DNA of 64,000 nucleotides from positions 1-64,000 of the forward strand of contig JAFGBI010000216.1 of the NCBI GenBank assembly GCA_016933275.1. Reading direction: 5' to 3'. The notes beneath the pieces are model-generated. The model did no database searches, was not told where the DNA came from, and saw only the letters and a program-made list of their open reading frames with translations. Made by a program: the position numbers and the translations under genes. The DNA is from Polyangiaceae bacterium (GTDB lineage: Bacteria; Myxococcota_A; Polyangia; Polyangiales; Polyangiaceae). Below, piece by piece: positions 42,466-51,101 of the stretch; position 1 is the first letter of the stretch, and every line of letters begins with the position of its first letter.

Positions 42466-43113
42466 TCAGCCCCCGCTTCGTTGCCTTCGTTGCGGGGGAT
42501 TGACGACTACTCTCGAGAGTACTGCACGTCCCTTGAGGCGCAGCCGCACCCCTGCGCTGGCGGCGACCACCAGGAGGCTACCCATCTCGAGGACCCAGTT
42601 CAATGCCAGGCCTCCGACGCGGAGGCCGAGCAAGGCGTCGACGTGGTGGAAGGAAATCGCCCGAACGAGGACGAAGGCCGAGAGCCCGAGCATTCCGAAG
42701 AGGGCGATCCAGGTGGGGACCGGCGCGCCACGCACCAGCCACCCGAGCCCCGAGCCGCCAGCGATCGTCGCGATCCCCGCGGTCGCCACGAAGGCATACT
42801 GGAAGGCGCGCCGGTGCGCGTAGATGTCGAGTTCGCGGAAGACGACGCGGCCCGCCTCGGTCACGGCCGACTGCAGATCGAGCTGCTTGTTGATCCCGAG
42901 CAGGACCAGCACCATGAATAGCCCCGCCCAGAACCAGTTCTCTCGGGGACCGCGCACTCGACGCGCATGGACGACCCGCGCGCAAGCCACGGCGGCCACG
43001 ACGTAGAGCACGACGGTCAGCCAGCCACCGATGGTTGGATCGCCGATCCCCGGGGACCACTGGCCGATCCAACCTTGGCCGTGAGCAGGGGCTAGGTGGG
43101 CGGCCGTGCTCAT
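42466..43113 (-). CDS. multi-pass membrane protein, hypothetical
   Basis: This 215-residue protein has about five hydrophobic segments: TVVLYVVAAVACARVVH, NWFWAGLFMVLVLLGINKQ, FVATAGIATIAGGSG, WIALFGMLGLSAFVLVRAI and LNWVLEMGSLLVVAASAG. The NWFWxGLxMVLVLLGINKQLDLQ block is conserved in a family of uncharacterised inner-membrane proteins. No active-site motif is visible. It ends with an Arg-rich tail. It lies beside the tRNA gene on the same strand. Confidence 0.65.
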   Translation of the reverse strand: MSTAAHLAPAHGQGWIGQWSPGIGDPTIGGWLTVVLYVVAAVACARVVHARRVRGPRENWFWAGLFMVLVLLGINKQLDLQSAVTEAGRVVFRELDIYAHRRAFQYAFVATAGIATIAGGSGLGWLVRGAPVPTWIALFGMLGLSAFVLVRAISFHHVDALLGLRVGGLALNWVLEMGSLLVVAASAGVRLRLKGRAVLSRVVVNPPQRRQRSGG

Positions 43114-43211
43114 CGATCAGAGAAACTCCCCGTCGCGCGCCGCGCCTGCTTCTTCTCCGCCCGTCCTCGCGCGAGACGGCCGGCGACGGCATGGCGGCAA
43201 TGGACGCGGCG

Positions 43212-43302
<91 letters not shown>

Positions 43303-43472
43303 AAGGTTCCTTCGGCAGGGGCGGAGAGGCTACCTCGGCCGCATCGAGCGTCAAGCACCACCGAACCCGTCCCTGGACGATCTGTCAAGCCCCGCGGCCG
43401 AAGGGGTCCATTGGCGGGTTCGATCCGGCGAGTAGGCATTACAATCCCGGCGTGCTGCCCCTCCGACCACCT

Positions 43473-44882
43473 ATGCCCGCGGTCTCGCCTGCCGCCCGCG
43501 ACAAGGCCAAGACCCTCCTCTTGCGGGCGCTCGGTCCGTCGAAGGTCAAGACTGACCCCGACGATTGTGCCGTCTACTCCAGGGACGAGTCCGAGGCCGA
43601 GGGGATGGTGCCGGACGCGGTCGTCCTGGCCGAGGCGGCCGAGGATGTGCTCTTGGCCCTCGCCGTGGCGCGCGAGGCCGGAGTGCCGATCACCCCCCGA
43701 GCGGGTGGCACGGGGCGAACCGGGGGTGCCGTCCCCGTCGGGGGGGGGATCGTGCTCTCTCTGCTCGGGATGAATGCCATCAAGGAGATCGACCGCCGCG
43801 AGCAGATCGCGGTCGTGGGTCCCGGCACGGTGCTGAGCGAGCTGCACGCGGCGGTCGAGCGCGAGGGGCTCTTCTATCCGCCGGACCCGAACTCTAGTGT
43901 CGGCTGCGCCCTCGGCGGCAACGTCGCCGAGAATTCGGGCGGGCCGCGCGGGTTCAAGTACGGGGTTACGGGCGACTACGTACTCGGGATGGAGGCGTTT
44001 CTGATCGGCGGCCAACGCCTCTCCGTCGGACGACGCACCAGGAAGGGCACCACGGGGTACGATCTGACGTCGCTGCTCGTGGGCAGCGAAGGCACGCTGG
44101 CCGTGTTCGGGGATCTCACCCTCCGGCTCCTCCCCAAGCCCGAGGGGCTGATGACCCTCATGGCGTTGTTCGAGGACGAGCGGGGGGCGGCCCGCGCCGT
44201 CGAGGAGATCACCGGACGCGGCTTGATCCCACGGTGTATCGAGTTCTTCGACGCGACCACGCTCCAGGCGGTTCGCGACGCCAAAAATCCGATCGACGAG
44301 CGGGCACGTGCCATGCTCATGATCGAGGTGGACGGCGACGAAGCCGCCTGCGAGGTGGCCTCCCTCGGGGTGGCAGATGCGTGCGAGGCCAGCGGCGCGA
44401 GCGAGGTCTTGGTCGCCCAGGAGCCGGCCCAGCGGGAGAAGCTCTGGGCCGCGCGCAAGGAGATGAGCCCCGCCGTCCGCAAGCTCGCCAAGCACAAGCT
44501 CAGCGAAGACGTCGTGGTGCCGCGGCAGCAGCAGGGGGAGCTCCTCACGAGGGTGCGCGCCGTTGGTGAGCGGCTCGGCGTGCGTACGCTCGCCTACGGT
44601 CACGCCGGCGACGGAAACTTTCACGTGAACTTCCTGTGGGACGACCCCGACGAGGTGCCGCGGGTCGATGCGGCGATCGAGGCGCTCTTCCGCGACGTGA
44701 TTGCCCTCGGCGGGACCCTCACCGGAGAGCACGGGATTGGGGTGCTGAAGGCGCCCTACCTGCCCCTCGAACAGGCGTCGGAGCTGATCGGCGTCCAACG
44801 GGCGATCAAGGGGGTGTTCGATCCCCAGGGGCTACTCAATCCCGGAAAGATATTCCCTGCGCGGGGTCATCGCGACTGCTGA
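43473..44882 (+). CDS. glcD: FAD-linked oxidase, glycolate oxidase GlcD / D-lactate dehydrogenase type
   Basis: This 469-residue protein has a PCMH-type FAD domain (ITPRAGGTGRTGGAVPVGGGIVLSL, GPGTVLSELHAAVEREGLFYPPDPNSS, LGGNVAENSGGPRGFKYGVTGDYVLGMEAFLIGG, TGYDLTSLLVGSEGTLAVFGDLTLRL) and the C-terminal oxidase domain with HAGDGNFHVNFLWD, TGEHGIGVLK and GLLNPGKIFP. It oxidises a 2-hydroxy acid (glycolate or D-lactate) with electrons passed to a partner. No GlcE/GlcF partner genes are adjacent. ATG 43473 is chosen; a GTG 21 bp upstream is possible. Confidence 0.9.
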   Translation: MPAVSPAARDKAKTLLLRALGPSKVKTDPDDCAVYSRDESEAEGMVPDAVVLAEAAEDVLLALAVAREAGVPITPRAGGTGRTGGAVPVGGGIVLSLLGMNAIKEIDRREQIAVVGPGTVLSELHAAVEREGLFYPPDPNSSVGCALGGNVAENSGGPRGFKYGVTGDYVLGMEAFLIGGQRLSVGRRTRKGTTGYDLTSLLVGSEGTLAVFGDLTLRLLPKPEGLMTLMALFEDERGAARAVEEITGRGLIPRCIEFFDATTLQAVRDAKNPIDERARAMLMIEVDGDEAACEVASLGVADACEASGASEVLVAQEPAQREKLWAARKEMSPAVRKLAKHKLSEDVVVPRQQQGELLTRVRAVGERLGVRTLAYGHAGDGNFHVNFLWDDPDEVPRVDAAIEALFRDVIALGGTLTGEHGIGVLKAPYLPLEQASELIGVQRAIKGVFDPQGLLNPGKIFPARGHRDC

Positions 44883-45003
44883 CGGCCGGGGAGCGCGTCG
44901 AGGCGTCACGCGCTGCTCGCGCGGTCCTACACGGGAAGCCACCCGGGTCGAGGGCGGTTTCCGGTCGCAACGCAAGGACCGTCGGACGCAGATCCGCGCG
45001 GTG

Positions 45004-45050
45004 GCGTCACCCCGCCGGCCCGCACCCGGCAGGGGCTGGCGGGGTGACGT
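45004..45050. other. 12-bp stem inverted repeat, no U-tract
   Basis: Arms 45005-45016 (CGTCACCCCGCC) and 45038-45049 are perfectly complementary around a 21-nt loop. It sits in the 231-bp gap after glcD. No run of T follows on either strand, so it is not a standard intrinsic terminator. Confidence 0.6.
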
Positions 45051-45113
45051 CACCACCCACGCGACCGAGCTGGGGGTGGGCCAAGGTCCCGAGCTCTGGT
45101 GGGTTCAACCACG

Positions 45114-45533
45114 ATGCTCCGCTCGCACCTCACGTCGAAGCGCCCCTTCGCCAAGAATGCTCTGCCCGGCGATAGCTGGTCGGCGCTGGGCTGGTTCCTG
45201 TCCGGTGCCCTCCTGGCGGTCGCCTGCGGGGGCCGGCAGTCCCCCGCGGGTCCAGTCGAGGATGGCCAGTCGTTCGCGGACGCGGTGCGATTGATCTGCA
45301 CGGTCGACGCACGCCTCGACCCCGCGGTGCGGGAGGATCCGCTCGCGTTGTCCCAGGCCCGCTGGGATCGGATTCGCGAGGAGGTGACGAACGCAGACGG
45401 CATCTACCTTCGCACGGTCCTTGAGGCGGAGCCGCCCGCGCGGCAGCTCTCGCTCCTTTCCGCGGAGGCGGCGCGGGTGGGGCTTGGCACCTGCCCGCTC
45501 GCGGTCGCCTTGGGGGCCGCTGATGACCCGTAG
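45114..45533 (+). CDS. small lipoprotein, hypothetical
   Basis: This 139-residue protein starts at ATG 45114. A long leader (SALGWFLSGALLAVAC, Cys 38) is lipobox-like. The mature part is helical (DGQSFADAVRLICTVDARLD, RWDRIREEVTNADGIYLRTVLE) with one late cysteine. No family recognised. It precedes the TrkA-domain gene by 83 bp and could share its promoter. Confidence 0.55.
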   Translation: MLRSHLTSKRPFAKNALPGDSWSALGWFLSGALLAVACGGRQSPAGPVEDGQSFADAVRLICTVDARLDPAVREDPLALSQARWDRIREEVTNADGIYLRTVLEAEPPARQLSLLSAEAARVGLGTCPLAVALGAADDP

Positions 45534-45616
45534 GAACCGCCCCGGTTCTCCCCTCGTGGGGGGGGCGCCCTCACGGAAATACGCGGGCGGTGGGAGCCGA
45601 TGGTATCGTGGGCGCG

Positions 45617-46687
45617 ATGCCCCTCACCCCGCGTGTCGAGCGGCTGAAGTTACCGCGGTCACGCCGGAGCGTGCTCAGTTGGGCGCTGTGGCGGGAGTGG
45701 TGCTTCGCCAAGGCTCTCGGGCGACGTCTCGGTCTCAGGCTCGTGGTGTTCGTGGTGTTGCTGCTCGTCGGGGGCCTGCTCTTCCGTCACTACGAACCCG
45801 ACCGGGTCTCTTCCTACGTCCAGGCCGTCTACTTCAGTCTGAGCCTCGTCTTCGGCGAACCGCCCGAGGAATTCCCGAGCGTGGTCGTGCTTCAGGCTTT
45901 GTTCTTCGTCCTCCCCCTGCTCGGGCTTACGGTGCTCATCGAGAGCGTGGTCGAGGTCGCGAACGTGTTGCGCGATCGCCGGAGCAATGACCGAGTTTGG
46001 AGCGAAATCATGGCAGAGAGTCTCTCGAACCACGTCGTCCTGGTCGGGCTCGGCCGCGTTGGCTATCGCACCTACCGCGCCCTGCACGGGCTCGGCGTTC
46101 CCTTGGTCGTGATCGACGTGAACAAGGACGGCGAGTTCTTGAGCGATGTGCGCCGCGACGGGACCCCCATCATCATCGGCGACGCTCGTCGCGAGGCGCT
46201 GCTCATCACCGCTGGGGTGGAACGGGCCGCCGCCATCTTGGCGGCTACCAATGACGACCTGGCAAACCTCGAGGTCGTGCTCGACGCGAAGCAACGAAAC
46301 CCAGGGATCCGGGTCGTCATCAGGATGTTCGACCAGAACATGGCCGACAAGGTCCAGGCCGGGTTCGGTATCCAGGCCGCGTTGAGCTCGACTGCCCTCT
46401 CCGCGCCGACCTTCGCCGCCGCCGCCGTAGTGCCACACCTCGTCGCGTCATCGCTCCTCGACGACCGACTCGTGCTCATGGTGAACCGCGTCATTCGAGA
46501 CGGCGAGTCCTGGTGTGGTCGCACCCTGGCCGAGCTCGCCGAGGCGCACCGCATCGCGTTCGTTCGCCGCACTCCCCCGAGCGGCGAGACGCAGATGTTC
46601 CCCCCGCCGAGTACGAAGCTCGGCGCGGGCGATGTGGTCGTCGTGGAGGGGGTGTACGAGGACCTGGTCTCGCTCGCGGTTGCCTGA
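45617..46687 (+). CDS. TrkA-N (RCK) domain ion-channel-like protein
   Basis: This 356-residue protein has an Arg-rich N-terminus, a hydrophobic helix (LRLVVFVVLLLVGGLLF), a pore-loop-like stretch (YFSLSLVFGEPPEEFPSVVV) and a second helix (QALFFVLPLLGLTVLIES). Then comes a TrkA-N Rossmann domain (VVLVGLGRVGYRTYRAL...VVIDVN, IIIGDARREALLITAGV) and a TrkA-C-like end. The layout is that of a two-TM RCK-gated K+ channel, but the selectivity filter GYG is not present; the expected position reads FGEPPE. It may be a degenerate channel or a transporter-associated sensor. Gating by NAD(H) or nucleotides is expected from the family. Confidence 0.75.
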   Translation: MPLTPRVERLKLPRSRRSVLSWALWREWCFAKALGRRLGLRLVVFVVLLLVGGLLFRHYEPDRVSSYVQAVYFSLSLVFGEPPEEFPSVVVLQALFFVLPLLGLTVLIESVVEVANVLRDRRSNDRVWSEIMAESLSNHVVLVGLGRVGYRTYRALHGLGVPLVVIDVNKDGEFLSDVRRDGTPIIIGDARREALLITAGVERAAAILAATNDDLANLEVVLDAKQRNPGIRVVIRMFDQNMADKVQAGFGIQAALSSTALSAPTFAAAAVVPHLVASSLLDDRLVLMVNRVIRDGESWCGRTLAELAEAHRIAFVRRTPPSGETQMFPPPSTKLGAGDVVVVEGVYEDLVSLAVA

Positions 46688-46809
46688 ATCAGCGACCGCG
46701 AATGGCTTCTCGGTGGCCTCGTTCCCCTCGGGTGAGGCGGGGCAACCTCTCCTCGGTGATCGTCCTCCTGTTGGCAGATGCCCTGGCCCTCGAGGGGTCC
46801 CCACGTACG

Positions 46810-47301
46810 CTAGCGCGGCCGACGGCGAATGCCCGGCTGGGCCCGTCGGCTCCTGGACGCTGGCTTCTTCTTCGTGGCGGTCCTCCGGCCCGCCGAGCCG
46901 GACCCCTTCGGCGGTATGGTTCTGGCGGGGCGGTTCGGTCCGGCGCGCTTGGTAGCCTTCCCTTCTGGCAGGTGGCGCGGGGCGCCACGGGGAGCGGGTG
47001 CGCCCGTCAGTTCGATTCCTGGACGCTCGTTCCGCGCCCGGTACACGACCACGGTCCGCCCGATGACCTGCACCAACCTGGCGCCCGATGACCGCCCGAT
47101 CGCTGAACCGGCTTCCTCGGGGGAGTCCGGACACTCGCGTCCGAGCCGCAACTTGACGAGCTCGTGGGCGACGAGCGCCTCCTCGACTTGAGCGATCACG
47201 GCCGCGGTCGTCCCGTGGTGGCCGATCTGGACGACCGGTTCCAGCCCGTGGGCGAGGGCGCGGAGGTAGGCGCGTTGCTTGCTGGTGAGGGGGGTGCTCA
47301 T
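46810..47301 (-). CDS. yhbY: CRM-domain RNA-binding protein YhbY
   Basis: This 163-residue protein starts MSTPLTSKQRAYLRALAHGLEPVVQIGHHG, followed by a CRM (YhbY) domain containing VEEALVAHELVKLRLG and a final VQVIGRTVVVYRAR. The basic C-terminal tail (GKATKRAGPNRPARTIPPKGSGSAGRRTATKKK) adds about 60 residues to the usual 95-residue protein. It probably binds 50S ribosomal RNA during assembly. It is convergent with the TrkA-domain gene. Confidence 0.85.
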   Translation of the reverse strand: MSTPLTSKQRAYLRALAHGLEPVVQIGHHGTTAAVIAQVEEALVAHELVKLRLGRECPDSPEEAGSAIGRSSGARLVQVIGRTVVVYRARNERPGIELTGAPAPRGAPRHLPEGKATKRAGPNRPARTIPPKGSGSAGRRTATKKKPASRSRRAQPGIRRRPR

Positions 47302-47400
47302 CAATGATTGCCGTAAGTTAGCGGCGGTCCGGGGTCGCGCCGGGGGCGCGGTCCGCACCCCGACCGTGGGTGGTGTTGCCTTCGACCCCGGAGGCATAGC

Positions 47401-48555
47401 ATGTCTAGCCCGAAGACCGTGCGGATCCTCTACGGTGTCGTGGGCGAGGGAATGGGTCACGCGACTCGGAGCCGCGTCGTGATCGAGCATCTCTTGCAGC
47501 GCGGGCACCGGGTGCGCGTGATCGTCTCGGGACGGGCGCACCAGTTCCTCCGTGAACGGCTAGGCAACTACCCGCTGGCCACGCTCGAAGAGATCCAGGG
47601 CTTCCGGCTGGTCTACCGCAACAACCGGCTCGCCAAGAGCGACAGTCTCCTTTCCCAGCTCAAGGACGCGCCCCACGATCTCGCTCAGAACCTCCGCGTG
47701 TACCGCAGAGTGGCGGAGGACGGGATGCAGCCCGAGCTCGTGATCAGCGATTTCGAGACATGGGCGGCGCTCTATGCCATCAACCACTTCCTGCCGGTGA
47801 TCAGCATCGATAACATGCAGATCATCACCCGCTGTCACCACCCGCCTGAGGTCAACGGTTCACCGAGCTTCACCCGTGGCCTGACCAGGTTCGCCGTGAA
47901 CATTCGGGTGCCCGGGGTTTCGCACTACTTGATCACGACTTTCTTCTTCCCTCGGGTTGCCAAGCCGCGAACGACGCTCGTGCCGCCCATCCTCCGCCGG
48001 GAGATCATCGAGGCCCGTCGTGAGCCTGGCGAGCACGTCGTCGTCTACCAGACCTCAGGGAGCAACGAGGAACTCGTGCCTGCGCTCCGCCGCCTCGGCC
48101 ACGAATTTCGTGTCTATGGGATGGGTCGGGTGGGCACCGAAGGCAACGTCACCTTGCGCGCCTTCTCCGAGGCGGGCTTCGTCGAGGATCTCCGGACGGC
48201 GCGGGCCGTGATCGCGGGCGGCGGCTTCACCGTGCTGAGCGAGGCGGTGTCGCTGGGCGTTCCCATCTTGAGCGTCCCCATCGAGCTGCAATACGAACAG
48301 GAGCTCAACGCGCGGTACCTCGCGTACCTCGGCTACGGTGGCTGGGCCCCAGCGCTAGACCTCGACGTCATCAGCTCGTTCCTCGCTCGGACTGACGAGT
48401 ACGCGCACGCATTGGCCGGATTTCCCCGTCCGGACAACACCATGGTGTTCGCCTGCCTCGACGAGCTCCTCGATCGCGCCGGTCGCGGCGACCTCCGCCC
48501 GGCGTGGCTGGAGAGCCAGTCGATGGGCAAGTGGCTTCCGCTGCGCCTGCCGTGA
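47401..48555 (+). CDS. glycosyltransferase, MJ1255/VC2487 family (GT-B)
   Basis: This 384-residue protein begins RILYGVVGEGMGHATRSRVVIEHLLQRGHRV, a GT-B N-terminal Rossmann fold of the TIGR00661-type family. The nucleotide-sugar half contains HVVVYQTSGSNEELVPALRRLG, RAVIAGGGFTVLSEAVSLGVPILSVPI and a late YLGYGGWAP. It likely transfers a sugar from UDP- or other nucleotide donors, perhaps to a lipid or wall component. No signal peptide, so cytosolic or membrane-peripheral. A small lipoprotein gene starts one base after its stop. Confidence 0.82.
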   Translation: MSSPKTVRILYGVVGEGMGHATRSRVVIEHLLQRGHRVRVIVSGRAHQFLRERLGNYPLATLEEIQGFRLVYRNNRLAKSDSLLSQLKDAPHDLAQNLRVYRRVAEDGMQPELVISDFETWAALYAINHFLPVISIDNMQIITRCHHPPEVNGSPSFTRGLTRFAVNIRVPGVSHYLITTFFFPRVAKPRTTLVPPILRREIIEARREPGEHVVVYQTSGSNEELVPALRRLGHEFRVYGMGRVGTEGNVTLRAFSEAGFVEDLRTARAVIAGGGFTVLSEAVSLGVPILSVPIELQYEQELNARYLAYLGYGGWAPALDLDVISSFLARTDEYAHALAGFPRPDNTMVFACLDELLDRAGRGDLRPAWLESQSMGKWLPLRLP

Positions 48556-48556
48556 T

Positions 48557-48829
48557 ATGAGGCGCTCCATGTCGCGTTCGGTCTCCTCCTCCTTCGCCGG
48601 ATTCGCCCTGATTGGTACCGTCGTCGCCTGCGGCTCTCGGCTCCCGCCCGAGGCGACCCCCGGCGAGACCCCCGCTCCCGACGTCGCGCCGATCATCACG
48701 TCCCGCGCCGAGCCGATGCCGGTCGCCTCCGGGAGTGCTGCGGAGGTGGTCGCGCCCGCTCCCGACGAGGCTGTGGCGAGCGCATCTGCCGCGCCAGCCG
48801 TGTCCGCCTCGCCCTCCGCGACCCCGTGA
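48557..48829 (+). CDS. small lipoprotein, hypothetical
   Basis: A 90-residue protein that starts one base after the glycosyltransferase stop; an internal ATG at 48569 is an alternative start. The signal ends VVAC (Cys 25) and the rest is a low-complexity Pro/Ala/Ser chain (APDVAPIITSRAEP, ASASAAPAVSASPSATP). It resembles a lipid-anchored spacer. Its function is unknown. Confidence 0.55.
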   Translation: MRRSMSRSVSSSFAGFALIGTVVACGSRLPPEATPGETPAPDVAPIITSRAEPMPVASGSAAEVVAPAPDEAVASASAAPAVSASPSATP

Positions 48830-49216
48830 GTCACCCGCGGTCCGCGTTCGTGCCAAACGGTACCGTCGCGCCCGCTCGACATCGGCGAGTGCCGTTCGGG
48901 CGGCCCCGTACCCGCACGCCGTGGACGCTCCTACCTGGGCAAGCGAAGCCGGAGCGGAGGTCGAGGCGCCGCACCGGCATGCGGCAGTGAATGCAAGGGA
49001 GGATGGGCAATAGGCAGGGTCGATCCATGGACGCCGCGGTCCTGCCACCGAGGTCACCCCCGACGTTTGGGTCCACGCTTCCCACCGCGAAGGACCCTAC
49101 GACTGCGGGACCTCCAACACCAAGCACGCACGACGTCCCTCCACATCGGCGCCGGTGGGGGGCGGAGGGGTAGCACGCACGTTGGCGTCTTCTCTCCCAC
49201 CTGCTACTGCTTCGGC
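48830..49216. other. 387-bp intergenic region upstream of ruvC
   Basis: No coding frame with support, no repeat module and no clear promoter hexamers were seen. Confidence 0.4.
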
Positions 49217-49792
49217 GTGCTCGCGCTTGGCGTCGATCCAGGGACTCGTCACCTCGGTTGGGGGTTCGTGCGCCGGGAGGGGGCTCGGCTGCGGCACATC
49301 GCGCACGGCATCCTTCACCTCGATCCGAGCGAGCCGCTGGCACTCCGCCTCCTCGACATCGACCAGCGTCTCGACGCTCTGCTGCTCGAGTACCGCCCGG
49401 ACGTGGCTTCCGTCGAGACCCTGTTCTTCCACAAGGATGCGCAGGCCGCTGCCAAGCTCGGACACGCACGGGGAGTGGTGCTGGCCGCGCTGGCCCGGCG
49501 CCGAGTCAACGTCTTCGAATACGCACCCGCGCACGTGAAGCGCACTATCGCGGGCACGGGTCAGGCGAAGAAGCCCCAGGTGGCGGCGATGGTACGGGTG
49601 CTGCTGGCGCTCCCGGACCTGCCACCGGCGGACGCCGCGGATGCCCTCGCGCTCGCCCTCACCCACCTTCGGATTGGCGAGCTCGGTCGGTCGGTTGCGC
49701 TTCTTCCCCATGTTTCCGTCGGTGCCCGTGCTGGCAAGGGGCGGGGGCGAGCGGTGTTGCGCGCCCTGGCTCGGGCTCAGCTGGCCAAATGA
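49217..49792 (+). CDS. ruvC: crossover junction endodeoxyribonuclease RuvC
   Basis: This 191-residue protein, taken from GTG 49217, begins MLALGVDPGTRHLGWGFV. Catalytic acidic residues fall at D7, E67 (DVASVETLFF), D139 and D142 (PPADAADALALAL), close to the E. coli set D7, E66, D138, D141. It cuts Holliday junctions with RuvAB. No ruvA or ruvB gene is adjacent. Longer upstream starts exist but do not improve the family match. Confidence 0.92.
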   Translation: MLALGVDPGTRHLGWGFVRREGARLRHIAHGILHLDPSEPLALRLLDIDQRLDALLLEYRPDVASVETLFFHKDAQAAAKLGHARGVVLAALARRRVNVFEYAPAHVKRTIAGTGQAKKPQVAAMVRVLLALPDLPPADAADALALALTHLRIGELGRSVALLPHVSVGARAGKGRGRAVLRALARAQLAK

Positions 49793-50118
49793 CCCTGCTT
49801 GGGGGTGGGTTGGCAGCGCCCGGTTCGGCTGGTGGTTCGGTGCGGATCGGGTCTTCCGGGAACCCACGCGACCTGTGGTCGGCGGGAATGGGAATGCTTT
49901 GGCCTTCTGGTGGGTTGGCGCTGACGCGTGGCTGTCGCTGCGACCTTACGGAATGGCGGCGAATGTTCTGGTCATGCTCTGCGTCTGTATTTGCGCGAGC
50001 GATCCTGATACCTCCCTGGCCGAGCCACCCTTGCATGGTCGTGCGCCAAGGCTCCCGCTCGAATGGCGTCCCCAGGATGGAAGCCAGTCCCGCCGGAATT
50101 TCCAACCCGAGTACCGTC
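49793..50118. other. 326-bp intergenic region
   Basis: Between ruvC and the LolA-like gene. One frame is open through it but has no signal peptide or domain; I treat it as non-coding leader. No promoter, repeat module or terminator was recognised. Confidence 0.4.
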
Positions 50119-50835
50119 ATGAAGCAGAAGTGGTTGCTGATCGCCCTCGTTCCCGTGGTGGCTCTGGGGGTGCTTCCTGGGTCGTCGGCCCTCGGGCAGA
50201 CCCCGCCCCCGACCAAGCCATCGGCGACGCGGCCGCCGCCGGCCTTGCCCGAGCCCTCGGCCAGCGAAATCGCTGATCGGGTTCAGGCCTTTTACGACCG
50301 GACGACCGTATTCAAGTCCGATTTCCAGCAGCGCTACTGGGTGAAGGCCTACGACAAGACCAAGGACAGTCGGGGCCAGGTCATCTTCAAGAAGCCTGGC
50401 AAGATGAGCTGGCGCTACACGAACAACGGGAATCGCGTCGTCTCCGACGGGACGGTCGTGAAGGTGTACGAACGCGACAACAAGCAGATGTACGAGCAGC
50501 GGCTGAACGATAGCCAGTACCCGGCGGCGCTGAGCTTTCTCACGGGAGGCGCCAAGCTCAAGCAGGAGTTCATGCTCCGCAAGCTCAACGCGCGTGACCT
50601 CAAGTTCGAGGGCGGGTACGTGCTCGAAGGGGCGCCCAAGCAGCCGACCGCCGCCTATCAGAAACTGCTACTCTTCATCGATGCGCGTACGGCCCAGGTG
50701 CGACGGGTCCTGCTCCTCGATGCTCAGGGCAATCGCAACCGCTTCGAGTTCGACAACCCTGTGGTGAACGCCCGGGTGCCTGACAGCGAGTTTTCCTTCG
50801 AGCCGCCTCCGGGCACGCAGGTCATCAAGCCCTAG
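50119..50835 (+). CDS. lolA: LolA-like outer-membrane lipoprotein carrier protein
   Basis: This 238-residue protein starts at ATG 50119 and has a signal peptide (WLLIALVPVVALGVLPGSSALG). The mature part shows the LolA beta-sheet pattern: ADRVQAFYDRTTVFKSDFQQRYWVKAYDK, GQVIFKKPGKMSWRYTNNGNRVVSDGTVVKVYERDNKQMY, then YPAALSFLTGG and LLLFIDARTAQVRRVLLLDAQGNRNRFEF. LolA carries lipoproteins from the LolCDE complex to the outer membrane, which fits the many lipoproteins in this genome. A module A/B repeat pair begins just after its stop. Confidence 0.85.
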   Translation: MKQKWLLIALVPVVALGVLPGSSALGQTPPPTKPSATRPPPALPEPSASEIADRVQAFYDRTTVFKSDFQQRYWVKAYDKTKDSRGQVIFKKPGKMSWRYTNNGNRVVSDGTVVKVYERDNKQMYEQRLNDSQYPAALSFLTGGAKLKQEFMLRKLNARDLKFEGGYVLEGAPKQPTAAYQKLLLFIDARTAQVRRVLLLDAQGNRNRFEFDNPVVNARVPDSEFSFEPPPGTQVIKP

Positions 50836-50837
50836 CC

Positions 50838-50985
50838 TGGCGGAGCCGGAACCGAGCAGGCCATCAGCGGTCAGCGGTCAGGCAGAACGTGGAGACCCTG
50901 ATTGCTGACGCCCGATTGCCGATGGCCACGAGAACGTTGAAGAATACTCTGCCAGATCCGGTCAAGATCGCCCCGCCAAGGGACT
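50838..50985 (+). repeat. module A, copy 2
   Basis: About 148 bp starting 2 bp past the lolA stop: CGGAGCCGGAACC start, a short CAGCGGT heptamer array (about two units), GCAGAACGTGGAGACCC, a second period-7 array (TGATTGC TGACGCC CGATTGC CGATGGC), GAACGTTGAAGAA and an AAGGGACT end. It joins module B directly. Confidence 0.9.
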
Positions 50986-51101
50986 GGAGCACCGACCAGG
51001 TTGCCGATAGCAGCGGCGCCGCTGGAAACGCGTCCGTGCGGGGCGAGGACGCGTTTTCGGCGGCGCTTCTGGCGAGATCTATTCCCGGTTCGGTGCTCTA
51101 G
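50984..51101 (+). repeat. module B, copy 2 (hairpin with compensatory changes)
   Basis: 118 bp with terminal inverted repeats (CTGGAGCACCGA / TCGGTGCTCTAG). The central hairpin arms, GGCGCCGCTGG... and its partner, differ from the other copies at seven sites, yet nearly all pairs are kept: two double changes (AG to GC on the left, CT to GC on the right) and wobble-type changes that pair as G-U on the plus-strand RNA. Confidence 0.9.
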
